Assembly (NCBI GenBank): GCA_031254955.1
Contig: JAIRTK010000375.1
Coordinates: forward strand, 1-11,058
DNA length: 11,058 nucleotides
DNA from: Opitutaceae bacterium
GTDB lineage: Bacteria > Verrucomicrobiota > Verrucomicrobiia > Opitutales > Opitutaceae
Direction: 5' to 3'
Shown here: positions 1 through 7,245 of the stretch, in pieces
How positions within the stretch are numbered: position 1 is the first letter of the stretch
Layout: the number at the start of each line of letters is the position of its first letter
The notes under the pieces: generated by a model
What the model saw: only the letters and a program-made list of their open reading frames with translations
What the model was told of the DNA's origin: nothing
Databases searched by the model: none
Translations under genes and position numbers: made by a program

Positions 1-194
1 ACACCCTCGCCGCCGCCGGCGACATCCTCCTCACCGCGAGCGCGGGCGACCTCACGCTCAACGGCGCGCTGACCTCCGCCACCGGCGGCATTACGCTCAC
101 CGCCGACGCCGGAAGCATCGCGTTGAACGACACGCTGACCGCCGCCGGCGATATCGCCCTCACTGCCGACGCCGGAAGCATCCTCGCCACCGCG
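1..194 (+). repeat. 66-bp tandem repeat block A inside the adhesin gene
   Basis: Successive units of 22 codons are in register: the unit starting at 63 is followed by one starting at 129, exactly 66 bp later, each ending in a TLN or ALN-type tripeptide. The block starts before the window and decays after about 190. Each unit would give one coil or a pair of strands of a beta-helix. Confidence 0.7.
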
Positions 195-3164
195 CAAATC
201 ACCGCCACTGGCGGCCTCTCCGCCAACGCTAACGCCATCACCGGCACCCTCGCGCTCGCCGGCGTGCAAACCGGCGGCACGCAAACTTACATCGCCGCCA
301 CCTTCACCGGAACCGGCCTGCTCCAAACCACCGCCGCCGGCGACGCCTCCGCTGCTGGTGACATCGTGTTCAATATCACCAACGCCGCGACGCTCTCCGG
401 CGCCGCGGGACGCATCGACTCCGCCGCCGCGTTCACCGCCACAGCCGGCTCGTTCATCACCGACTCCGCCGCGAACACCCTCACCGCCGCCGGCGACATC
501 GCCATCACCGCGACCGCCGGCAACCTCACGCTCAACGGCGCGGTGCGCAACACCGTCGGCGACATCACGCTCACCGCCGATGCCGGAGACATTACGCTCA
601 ATGCCGTGCTGACCTCCACCGCCGGCAACATCACCCTCGCCGCCGCCGCTGGCGACATCACGCTCAATGCCGCGCTGACCTCCGCCGTCGGCGACATCAC
701 CCTCGCCGCCGATGCCGGAGACATCACGCTCAATGCCGTGCTGACCTCCACCGCCGGCGGCATCACGCTCGCCGCCACCAATGGCGGCATCCTTCTCGCC
801 GGGGCCGGCGGCATCGCCGCCGCCGATGCCCTCATCGCCAATGCCGCCGATCCGTTCACCGTCGCCGGCGCGGCGAATGTCCTCACCGCCGGCGGCTCCA
901 TCGCCATCACGACCGCTGTCGTGGACGGGGTTGGCATCGTCTTTAATGGCGCGCTCACCTCCGCCACCGGCGGCATCACGCTCGCCACCGCTGGCGGGGA
1001 CATCGTGGTGGGAGGCCGGGTCACGTCGTTGGCGGCGGACGCGGATGTGGTTTTTTCCACCGTCGCCACCACCTCCTCCTCCGCCACTACCTCCACCACC
1101 TCCGCCTCCGCCGCCGCCGGGGGCGCGGGCATGACCACCATCAAGTCCGGCGCGTCCGTTGAGCTGGCTGGCGCGGGGCTTCGGGTGCTGGGCGGGTTCA
1201 CGCTTGAGGAGGGCGGCGGCGTGAGCACGGGGACGGCGGGGCAGGTCGTGATTGAGGCGGCGGGCCGCGAGGTGATTCTCGGCGCGCGGCTTGGCGGCGG
1301 TGGCGAGGCGGGCGACATCGGCGGCATCGGCGTCGGCGGCGCGGGTTTCATCGGCATCGCCGGGGTCGAGACTTTCGGCACGCAGTCTTTTGCGACTCAT
1401 GGCGGCGACATCGAGGTGCGCGGTTTGCTCAAGTCCGGCGCGTCGTCCGGGACTTCCATTGTTCTCGCGACCGCCGGCGCGGACGGCGCGGCGGCGGGCA
1501 TGACCACGATTCGGGCGGGCGGCGGCATCGAGGCCGCGGGCGGCCTCGTCGTGGTGACCGGCGGGTTGCTCATGGAGGAAAACACCGGGCTGGTGGTTCC
1601 CGGCGCCGGCGGGGTGGTCGTCGATGCGCTCGGGCGCCATGCGGTGTTTCACGCCGCGCTCGGGGGCGAGGACGGCGGGTTGTCCGGCTTCCACATTCGC
1701 AACGCCGGCGACATCCTTCTCTCCGGCGTCACCACCACCGGCAGCCAGTCCTATCATTTTGGCGACGAGGCGGCGATGCGGCTCGACGGCATGTTGCGCG
1801 CCACCGGGGAGGGGTCCATTTCCATCGCCAACTCCCGGACCGACTACGCGGGTTGGGCGACGATTTTTTCCACCGCGCCTGGCGGCATCCACATCGAGAC
1901 CGCGACCGGCGACATCGAGGTGAGCAGGTTCAACACCATGCTCGCCTTCGACGCCGGGTTGCCCGACGCGACCGCCGGCGACATTGTTATAAAAGCGTCG
2001 GGCGGCTCGGTGTCGCTCCCGAACATGGTCGCGTCGCACAAGATCGAATTGACCGTCTCCCAGGACGATGCCATCACGCTGCTGGGCACGCATTATCAGG
2101 CGGCGATCATGAATTGCCACGCCGTTTACGACGACGGTTCGCAGACGAGTTTCTTCCCCGTAAGGTTCTCCAGGTCGAGCGAGTCCGCGTCCACGCGCAT
2201 CATCACGGGACAAAACGAGGCGCGCATCCTCATCACGGATGGCATCGAGTTGCGGGCGTATCGCGACGGCGTCGTCTCCCGCGACACCGGGCGGATTTCC
2301 GCGGAGATGTTCCAGACCATGCCCGCCCCGGACGGGAGCCTGTTTGGCGCCTTGTATGACAGCGGGACCTCCCTGAGATGGTTGCTCGCCTCGAACGACG
2401 CCGTGCAAAACACCATCGCCGCCAACCTCTACCAACACGCGCTCGGGCTGGCCGCGCTGGAGGAAAACATGAAGACGGCGCTCGCCTCGTTCATGTCCAC
2501 CACCGATGTCGCGAACCGCATCACCGGCGCGACCAAGGACGAGCTTGCGAGCTTGGGCATTTTCTCCCGCCGGCCCTCCGTCGCGGAATACATTTCGCGC
2601 GGTTATTATCGCGGCCTTTTCCGGCAACTCATCCAGAGCGAGGAGCGCGCGCCGGAGATGTATCGGGTGGTGGACGGACGCATCTCCGAGGCGAACGCCA
2701 AGCTGGCGCTTGAGATTTACCGGGGCGTCTTCATGCGCGCGAATGGCGGCGGCGGGCTTGTTTCCCGCGTGCCCGAGATACAGGCCGCGCTCCAGTCCTG
2801 CATCCACGCCTTCCGCTCCGAAAACCTGGCGGTGTCCGACCCGGCGGAGTTCGCCCGGTTCATCCACATGCGCTCCGCCGGCAACCCGGACGCCGGGCTG
2901 GTGCGCGAGTTCATCGAGGGCGCGCGCCGGCTCTTCGCGTTTATCGGCACCATCGGCCTGACGCGCAACGAAATCGCCGCCGCCAAATCCGTGCTGCTCC
3001 GCCCGCTGCGCGCCACCGGCCTCCCGCCCGGCGCCATCCGCGACATCATCGACCCGCCGCCGCCCGCCGCCGCCGCGCGCGCCACCCCGCCGGTCCCGCC
3101 GCCGGCCTTCACCCTCAACCGGAATCCCGGCTTAAATACACTGTCACTTGATTATAATTTATGA
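1..3164 (+). CDS. Filamentous-haemagglutinin-like beta-helix repeat protein, C-terminal part (5' end outside the window)
   Basis: The reading frame is open from base 3 to the TGA at 3162-3164, so the gene begins upstream; the TTG at 123 is only an internal codon. About 1,050 residues are visible. The first third is made of short Ala/Gly/Thr-rich strand repeats of the type GDITLNA-LTS, as in right-handed beta-helix adhesins and two-partner secreted exoproteins. A motif GV-T-G-Q-Y/F occurs three times (near 260, 1368 and 1726), as is common in haemagglutinin-like proteins. From about 2070 the repeats stop. A mostly helical region follows (about 2400-3050), then a Pro/Ala-rich stretch and a short end, LSLDYNL. 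No autotransporter beta-barrel and no LPXTG or PEP-CTERM-like anchor is visible. The likely role is a secreted or surface-exposed structural or adhesive protein; the family call rests on repeat style, and the function is inferred. Confidence 0.85.
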   Translation, partial: TLAAAGDILLTASAGDLTLNGALTSATGGITLTADAGSIALNDTLTAAGDIALTADAGSILATAQITATGGLSANANAITGTLALAGVQTGGTQTYIAATFTGTGLLQTTAAGDASAAGDIVFNITNAATLSGAAGRIDSAAAFTATAGSFITDSAANTLTAAGDIAITATAGNLTLNGAVRNTVGDITLTADAGDITLNAVLTSTAGNITLAAAAGDITLNAALTSAVGDITLAADAGDITLNAVLTSTAGGITLAATNGGILLAGAGGIAAADALIANAADPFTVAGAANVLTAGGSIAITTAVVDGVGIVFNGALTSATGGITLATAGGDIVVGGRVTSLAADADVVFSTVATTSSSATTSTTSASAAAGGAGMTTIKSGASVELAGAGLRVLGGFTLEEGGGVSTGTAGQVVIEAAGREVILGARLGGGGEAGDIGGIGVGGAGFIGIAGVETFGTQSFATHGGDIEVRGLLKSGASSGTSIVLATAGADGAAAGMTTIRAGGGIEAAGGLVVVTGGLLMEENTGLVVPGAGGVVVDALGRHAVFHAALGGEDGGLSGFHIRNAGDILLSGVTTTGSQSYHFGDEAAMRLDGMLRATGEGSISIANSRTDYAGWATIFSTAPGGIHIETATGDIEVSRFNTMLAFDAGLPDATAGDIVIKASGGSVSLPNMVASHKIELTVSQDDAITLLGTHYQAAIMNCHAVYDDGSQTSFFPVRFSRSSESASTRIITGQNEARILITDGIELRAYRDGVVSRDTGRISAEMFQTMPAPDGSLFGALYDSGTSLRWLLASNDAVQNTIAANLYQHALGLAALEENMKTALASFMSTTDVANRITGATKDELASLGIFSRRPSVAEYISRGYYRGLFRQLIQSEERAPEMYRVVDGRISEANAKLALEIYRGVFMRANGGGGLVSRVPEIQAALQSCIHAFRSENLAVSDPAEFARFIHMRSAGNPDAGLVREFIEGARRLFAFIGTIGLTRNEIAAAKSVLLRPLRATGLPPGAIRDIIDPPPPAAAARATPPVPPPAFTLNRNPGLNTLSLDYNL
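471..800 (+). repeat. 66-bp tandem repeat block B inside the adhesin gene
   Basis: Units begin at 471, 537, 603, 669 and 735, exactly 66 bp apart, and encode variants of a 22-residue unit with the core GDITL and the end ITLN. The units at 603, 669 and 735 are nearly identical at DNA level, which points to recent duplication or ongoing homogenisation. The last unit decays into a Gly-rich segment near 790. The multiple of three means copy-number change would not break the frame. Confidence 0.8.
1131..1900 (+). repeat. Long diverged module (about 120 residues) repeated in the adhesin gene
   Basis: The protein motif AGMTTI at 1131 recurs at 1500 (369 bp, 123 residues later) and in weaker form as AGWATIFS at 1854 (354 bp later). 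Between these points both copies show the same order: a GG(F/L)xxEE(G/N) segment, a V(V/I)xAxGR segment, a GD-I or RNAGDI strand, the GV-T-G-Q-Y/F motif, and a G-L or GML end. The copies are well diverged in DNA, so this is an old duplication, unlike the 66-bp blocks upstream. Confidence 0.65.
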
Positions 3165-3311
3165 CCGAGGATGAACCCGGCGGCACCCAAGGCCGCCCGC
3201 GACCCAAAAAATTCACGGAAAACCCGACGATTAAACTTCATCAATTCAACCCGCTCAACTTAGAGTGCCTGACACAATCACCCACGCAAAGACGCAAAAA
3301 AAACCATGAAC

Positions 3312-3330
3312 TCTGTTATATCACAACAGA
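3312..3330. promoter_or_regulatory. Operator-like perfect inverted repeat
   Basis: The arms tctgtt (3312-3317) and aacaga (3325-3330) are perfect reverse complements with a 7-base spacer. The size and symmetry resemble a dimeric regulator site, but an RNA hairpin or chance is equally possible. It lies about 220 bp upstream of tssA. Confidence 0.25.
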
Positions 3331-3358
3331 CCACCCCAGTTTTCTTTGATAGATGCTC

Positions 3359-3436
3359 TTAAAATCCGATTCTCAACTTAAAATCCGATTCCCAATTTAA
3401 ACACCGATTCCCAACTTGAACTCCGATTCCCTCAAC
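3359..3436 (+). repeat. Array of 19-bp direct repeats upstream of tssA
   Basis: Three 19-bp units lie head to tail (3359-3377, 3378-3396, 3397-3415), followed by a fourth, degenerate unit (3416-3436). The consensus is about ttaaaatccgattcccaac, and the core ccgattc is kept in all four copies. There are no spacers, so this is not CRISPR. The period is near two DNA turns, which would place repeated protein contacts on about the same helical face. It lies about 115 bp before tssA. The role as a regulator-binding array is inferred. Confidence 0.75.
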
Positions 3437-3551
3437 CATTCCCCCAACGAAAAACCTGCCATGCGGCACCCCCGGACGCCCCGGAAAGCCGCCCCCGCCC
3501 AAAGACGGGCCTCTGTTGGGAAATGATCCTTAAACAAAACCACCCATCCCC

Positions 3552-4613
3552 ATGAGCATCGACCTGTCCAGATTTCTCGAACCCGTCCCCGGCGACGACC
3601 CCGCCGGCGAGGACCTCGCCGCCACCGGCGCGCTCTTTGAACTCGATCGCATGATTCTCGGCAAACCCGAGACCCAGTTTTCCCAAGCCGAGGAGGCCGA
3701 CTGGCGCGCCGTGCGCGAGCGCTGCGAGGAGCTTCTCGGCCAGTCCCGCGACCTCCGCGTCGCCACCGCCCTCGCCGTCGCCCTGCTCAAGACCAAAGGA
3801 TTCCCCGGCTTCGCCGCCGGCCTCTCGCTCGTGCGCGACATGCTCGCGACCTATTGGGAAACCCTCTGGCCGAAACTCGACCCCGAGGACGGCAACGACC
3901 CGCAAGAACGCGTCAACGGCCTCAACAACCTCGCCGCCCCCATCGGCACCGCCGGCGACCCCTACAAAACCCTCGAAACCCTCCGCAAAACCCCCGTCAC
4001 CCAGTCCCGCGAGGCCGGCGCGTGGGGACTCGACGCCATCCTCGCCGCGCGCGACGGCGCGCCCCTGCTCGACGGCTCCGCCGCCCCCTCCACCGCCCTC
4101 ATCGACGGCGCGTTCTCCGACTCGCCCCCCGAGTTCCTCGCCGAAACCTCCGCCGCCATCGACTCCGCGCTGGAAAGCGCCCAGGCGCTCATCGCCTGGT
4201 TTACCGACACGCTCTCCGCCTCCACCTGGCCGACCTTCGAACCGCTCATCGCCGACCTGAAAAAACTGAAAACCGCCCTCGACTCGCACACGGGCGCGGA
4301 GGGTGGGGCAGGGGAGTCCGGCGCCGCCCAAGCGGAGACGCGGGAGGACGGCGGCGCCTTGTCCGCCGCCGATGCGTCCGCAGCCCGCCGCGCCCCCGCG
4401 GGCATCGCGACCCGCGAGGATGTCGTCCGCACCATCGACCTCATCATCGCCTACTACTCCCGCAATGAACCCTCCAGCCCCATCCCGCTCATCCTCGAAC
4501 GCGTGAAACGCCTCGTCCCCATGAACTTCATGGACATCATCAAGGACATGACCCCCGACGCCATGGACCGCGTCACCCTCATCACCGGCGCCAAGCCGCC
4601 CGAGGAATTTTGA
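3552..4613 (+). CDS. tssA: Type VI secretion system protein TssA (ImpA family, short class)
   Basis: This 353-residue protein matches short TssA/ImpA proteins in length and layout. The N-terminal ImpA_N domain covers about residues 8-130: PVPGDDPAGEDL near residue 11, SRDLRVA near 65, a YWETLWPKLDPED segment near 101, and ERVNGLNNLAAPIG near 119. A Gly/Ala-rich linker lies around 245-285. The C-terminal block (about 286-350) has the TREDVVRTID and EPSSPIPLILERVKRLV segments typical of the TssA C-terminus. TssA proteins act in the cytoplasm and help assemble baseplate, tube and sheath. The gene opens the visible T6SS cluster; tssB follows after a 113-bp gap that starts with a very GC-rich stretch. 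No Shine-Dalgarno motif precedes the ATG. The family assignment is firm; the exact subclass role is inferred. Confidence 0.95.
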   Translation: MSIDLSRFLEPVPGDDPAGEDLAATGALFELDRMILGKPETQFSQAEEADWRAVRERCEELLGQSRDLRVATALAVALLKTKGFPGFAAGLSLVRDMLATYWETLWPKLDPEDGNDPQERVNGLNNLAAPIGTAGDPYKTLETLRKTPVTQSREAGAWGLDAILAARDGAPLLDGSAAPSTALIDGAFSDSPPEFLAETSAAIDSALESAQALIAWFTDTLSASTWPTFEPLIADLKKLKTALDSHTGAEGGAGESGAAQAETREDGGALSAADASAARRAPAGIATREDVVRTIDLIIAYYSRNEPSSPIPLILERVKRLVPMNFMDIIKDMTPDAMDRVTLITGAKPPEEF

Positions 4614-4726
4614 ACCGCGCGCGCCCCGCGCCGCCGCGCCCCCTCCCCATTTTTCACGGAGCAATCCGCCGAAAGACAACACCCTCGTCAGTGCAACCAT
4701 AAACCAACAACCACCCGCAAAATAAC

Positions 4727-5242
4727 ATGGCCAAAGCAAGCAGTCAGAAATTCATCGCGCGCAACCGCGCGCCCAGAGTTCAAATCGAATACGATGTCGA
4801 ACTCTACGGTTCCGAAAAAAAGGTCCAGCTCCCGTTCGTCATGGGCGTGATGGCCGACCTTTCCGGCAACCCGGCCGAGCCGCTCAGTCCCGTGGCCGAC
4901 CGCAAATTCCTCGAAATCGACGTGGACAACTTCGACGACCGCATGAAGTCCGCCAAACCCCGCGTCACCCTCCAAGTGCCCAACACCCTCACCGGCGAAG
5001 GCAACCTCAACGTCGAACTCAACTTCGAGAGCATGGACGACTTCTCGCCCGCCGCCGTCGCGCGGAAAGTGGACGCCCTCAACAAACTCCTCACCACCCG
5101 CGAACAACTCGCCAACCTCCTCACCTACATGGACGGCAAAACCGGCGCCGAGGACCTGATCGCCAGACTCCTCAACGACCCCGCCCTCCTCAACACCGTC
5201 TCCGCCTCCGCCAAACCCGCCGACGGACAAACCGCCAACTAA
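4727..5242 (+). CDS. tssB: Type VI secretion contractile sheath small subunit TssB (VipA)
   Basis: At 171 residues it has the normal TssB length. Diagnostic parts are visible: RAPRVQIEYDVE (about 14-25), LPFVMGVMADLSGNP (35-49), the RKFLEIDVDNFDDRM signature (59-73), and the C-terminal helical part with DFSP, VDALNKLLTTREQLANLL and MDGK (105-138). TssB forms a heterodimer with TssC that polymerises into the contractile sheath around the Hcp tube in the cytoplasm. TagJ of related systems binds the N-terminal part of TssB, and a tagJ gene is present downstream. tssC starts 22 bp after the stop, so the two are almost surely co-transcribed. Confidence 0.98.
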   Translation: MAKASSQKFIARNRAPRVQIEYDVELYGSEKKVQLPFVMGVMADLSGNPAEPLSPVADRKFLEIDVDNFDDRMKSAKPRVTLQVPNTLTGEGNLNVELNFESMDDFSPAAVARKVDALNKLLTTREQLANLLTYMDGKTGAEDLIARLLNDPALLNTVSASAKPADGQTAN

Positions 5243-5264
5243 ACCCATTCCCACCATCACCACC

Positions 5265-6761
5265 ATGTCAGACGAAACCGCAGCCGCCGCACAAGGCGCG
5301 CCTCAGGCCGCCACCGCTGAATACAGCGAATTCCAGTCCCTGCTCAACAAGCAGTTCAAACCCAAGAGCGACGAGGCCAAAAGCGCCGTCGAGACCGCCG
5401 TGCAGACCCTTGCCCGGCAGGCCCTCGCCGCCACCAGCCTCGTCTCCGACAACGCCATCACCACCATCGAAAGCATCATCGCCGAGATCGACCGCAAGCT
5501 CACCGAGCAAATCAACCTCATCATCCACCATGAGGACTTCACCAAGCTCGAAGGCACCTGGCGCGGACTCCACCACCTCGTCAACAACACCGAGACCGAC
5601 GAGTCGCTGAAAATCCGCGTCCTCAACATCTCGAAAAAAGACGTCGCCAAGACCCTGAAGAAATTCAAAGGCACCGCCTGGGACCAAAGCCCGCTCTTCA
5701 AGAAACTCTACGAGGAAGAGTTCGGCATGCCCGGCGGCCAGCCCTACGGCGCCATCATCGGCGACTACTACTTCGACCACTCCGCCCCGGACATCGAAAT
5801 CCTCTCCGGCATGGCGCAAATCGCCGCCGCCGCCCACGCCCCCTTCATCACCGGCACCAGCCCCACCGTGATGAACATGGAATCCTGGCGCGAACTCGGC
5901 GACCCCCGCGACCTCACCAAAATCTTCCAGACCCCGGAATACGCCTCCTGGCGCTCCCTCCGCGAGTCGGCGGACGCGATGTATCTCGGCCTCACCATGC
6001 CGCGCTTCCTCTCCCGCATCCCCTACGGCGCCAAGACCAACCCGGTCGAGGAATTTGCCTTCGAGGAAGACATCACCGGCGCCGACCACAACAACTACGT
6101 CTGGTCCAACGCCGCCTACGCCATGGGCACCAACATCACCCGCTCCTTCAAAACCTACGGCTGGTGCGCCCGCATCCGCGGCGCCGAGTCCGGCGGCATG
6201 GTCGAAGGCCTCCCCGTCCACTCCTTCCCCACCGACGACGGCGGCGTGGACATGAAGTGCCCCACCGAAATCGCCATCGGCGACCGCCGCGAGGCCGAGC
6301 TTGCCAAGAACGGCTTCATGCCGCTCTCGCACTGGAAAAACACCGACTACGCCGTGTTCATCGGCGCCCAGTCCCTCCAGAAACCCGCCGAATACGAGGA
6401 CGCCGATGCCACCTCCAACGCCGCCCTGGCCGCCCGCCTCCCCTACCTCTTCGCCACCTGCCGCTTCGCGCACTTCCTCAAGTGCATCGTCCGCGACAAG
6501 ATCGGCTCCTTCAAGGAAAAGGAGGACATGCGCAGTTGGCTCCAGAACTGGATCATGCAGTATGTGACCAGCGACCCGACCGCCTCCGAGGATTCCAAGG
6601 CACGCTTCCCCCTCTCCGCCGCCGAGGTGGTGATGGAGGACGTGCCCGGCAACCCCGGCTATTACTCCGCCAAGTTCTACCTCCGTCCGCACTACCAGCT
6701 CGAAGGCCTCACCGTGTCGCTGCGGCTGGTCTCCAAGCTCCCCTCCGCCAAGTCCGGCTGA
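5265..6761 (+). CDS. tssC: Type VI secretion contractile sheath large subunit TssC (VipB)
   Basis: The 498-residue product has the full length of TssC1-type sheath proteins and reads intact. Recognisable segments in order are the N-terminal helices with EFQSLLNKQF (22-31), EGTWRGLHHLV (96-106), YGAIIGDYYFDH (161-172), HAPFITGTSP (191-200), ESWRELGDPRDL, WRSLRESADAMYLGLTMPRFL, the ESGGMVEGLPVHSFP stretch, and the end HYQLEGLTVSLRLVSKLPS. TssC is the main sheath subunit; contraction drives the Hcp tube outward, and the ClpV ATPase disassembles the contracted sheath. It is tightly paired with tssB. A strong hairpin begins 16 bp after the stop and may end or reduce transcription. Confidence 0.99.
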   Translation: MSDETAAAAQGAPQAATAEYSEFQSLLNKQFKPKSDEAKSAVETAVQTLARQALAATSLVSDNAITTIESIIAEIDRKLTEQINLIIHHEDFTKLEGTWRGLHHLVNNTETDESLKIRVLNISKKDVAKTLKKFKGTAWDQSPLFKKLYEEEFGMPGGQPYGAIIGDYYFDHSAPDIEILSGMAQIAAAAHAPFITGTSPTVMNMESWRELGDPRDLTKIFQTPEYASWRSLRESADAMYLGLTMPRFLSRIPYGAKTNPVEEFAFEEDITGADHNNYVWSNAAYAMGTNITRSFKTYGWCARIRGAESGGMVEGLPVHSFPTDDGGVDMKCPTEIAIGDRREAELAKNGFMPLSHWKNTDYAVFIGAQSLQKPAEYEDADATSNAALAARLPYLFATCRFAHFLKCIVRDKIGSFKEKEDMRSWLQNWIMQYVTSDPTASEDSKARFPLSAAEVVMEDVPGNPGYYSAKFYLRPHYQLEGLTVSLRLVSKLPSAKSG

Positions 6762-6776
6762 TTATAAAAAACGAAA

Positions 6777-6820
6777 ACCCATCCGGTCGCGCCGCCTCCC
6801 AAGGCGCGACCGGCATGGGT
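6777..6820 (+). terminator. Strong hairpin directly after tssC, terminator- or attenuator-like
   Basis: The left arm acccat-c-cggtcgcgcc (6777-6793) pairs with ggcgcgaccg-g-(c)-atgggt (6803-6820), giving 17 pairs with one bulged base and a 9-base loop. It is preceded by an A-run, but only a short ttt follows, so it is not a perfect intrinsic terminator. It could lower transcription into hcp or protect the 3' end of the tssBC messenger. Confidence 0.5.
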
Positions 6821-6853
6821 GCCATTTAATAACTGATGTTACGCGCCGCCATT

Positions 6854-6947
6854 GTAGCGCAGGTTTCCAAACCTGCTGACGGGCCGAAGGCCCGCCCTGA
6901 AGCAGACTGGGTTTCGAACGAAGCGCCAGCCCGCCAGTCTGCGCTAC
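6854..6947. repeat. REP-like palindromic element with 9-bp terminal inverted repeats
   Basis: The outer ends gtagcgcag (6854-6862) and ctgcgctac (6939-6947) are perfect reverse complements. Inside are further palindromes: caggttt/aaacctg (6860-6875), cgggcc-gaa-ggcccg (6880-6894), and gcagactgg with ccagtctgc (6902-6910 and 6934-6942). Nested hairpins of this kind fit an interspersed extragenic palindromic (REP/BIME-like) element. Whether it is repeated elsewhere in the genome cannot be seen from here. Confidence 0.65.
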
Positions 6948-6969
6948 GTCAGGCCGAGGCGTCCCCGCC

Positions 6970-6981
6970 GGGCCGCGGCCC
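6970..6981. repeat. Perfect 12-bp palindrome gggccgcggccc
   Basis: The sequence equals its own reverse complement and lies 22 bp after the larger palindromic element, of which it may be an extension. In a high-GC genome a short GC palindrome may also be chance. Confidence 0.3.
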
Positions 6982-7059
6982 AGCCGGAGTCCTTGCCGCC
7001 GACGGCATCCACGACGCCATGCCCATTGGTAAATCGCGTGATGATTACAAACAAACCCG

Positions 7060-7080
7060 TTCATTATAATTATAATAAAC
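7060..7080 (+). promoter_or_regulatory. AT-rich patch with two TATAAT hexamers, possible promoter of the hcp array
   Basis: Exact TATAAT hexamers occur at 7065-7070 and 7071-7076 in a nearly pure A/T patch within a GC-rich genome, 170-180 bp upstream of the first hcp. No good TTGACA-like -35 lies at 16-18 bp spacing (7048-7053 reads caaaca), so the call is tentative. Its place after the tssC hairpin would suit a separate start for the hcp genes. Confidence 0.35.
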
Positions 7081-7245
7081 TTTATCAGCCTGAGCTTGTG
7101 TGAATTCTTTTCCGCAACCAACATATGATGCTATCGGACAAACCCCGCGCACTGACACCCGCAATCCCCGCCTTCCGCCACCTCGCCTAATCGCAATGAT
7201 TGATAGTATTCACAACCCACACCCACACCCGTCTTTCCCGCCGCC

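Larger units (their letters stand above)
3165..3551. other. Non-coding region between the adhesin gene and tssA
   Basis: No convincing gene is present in these 387 bp. The first half is moderately AT-rich and has a weak GC hairpin (3179-3184 with 3192-3197), two copies of an 8-mer acgcaaag/a (from 3284), and a small perfect inverted repeat (3312-3330). A 19-bp direct-repeat array runs through 3359-3436. The last 100 bp before tssA are C-rich. The promoter of the tssA unit is expected here, but no well-spaced -35/-10 pair was identified. Confidence 0.6.
6762..7245. other. Non-coding region between tssC and the hcp array
   Basis: This 484-bp gap holds, in order, a strong hairpin (6777-6820), a palindromic REP-like element (6854-6947), a perfect 12-bp GC palindrome (6970-6981), and an AT-rich patch with two adjacent TATAAT hexamers (7065-7076). 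A plain leader of about 165 bp then runs into the first hcp. I see no gene; the short frame across the palindromes is explained by the repeat. Confidence 0.6.

Noticed and set aside
287..1381. Open frame of 364 codons on the minus strand opposite the adhesin repeats
   Set aside because: Product of repeated Met-Ser-Pro-Ala units, mirroring the repeats of the real gene.
3161..3349. 62-codon plus-strand frame whose ATG overlaps the adhesin stop
   Set aside because: ATGA overlap can mean coupling, but the peptide lacks any fold-like pattern and runs through intergenic repeat sequence; I judge it non-coding.
3359..3436. CRISPR array interpretation of the 19-bp repeats
   Set aside because: The units are directly adjacent, with no unique spacers, and are too short.
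3432..4739. Open frame of 435 codons on the minus strand opposite tssA
   Set aside because: Gly/Val/Glu-rich shadow of tssA; no domain or plausible start context.
5268..6692. Long open frame of 474 codons on the minus strand opposite tssC
   Set aside because: It is the shadow of a conserved, intact tssC in a high-GC genome; its product is low-complexity Gly/Val/Glu-rich with no recognisable domain.
6836..7069. 77-codon plus-strand frame in the tssC-hcp gap
   Set aside because: It lies almost wholly on the palindromic element and GC palindromes; such frames are a by-product of REP-like repeats.
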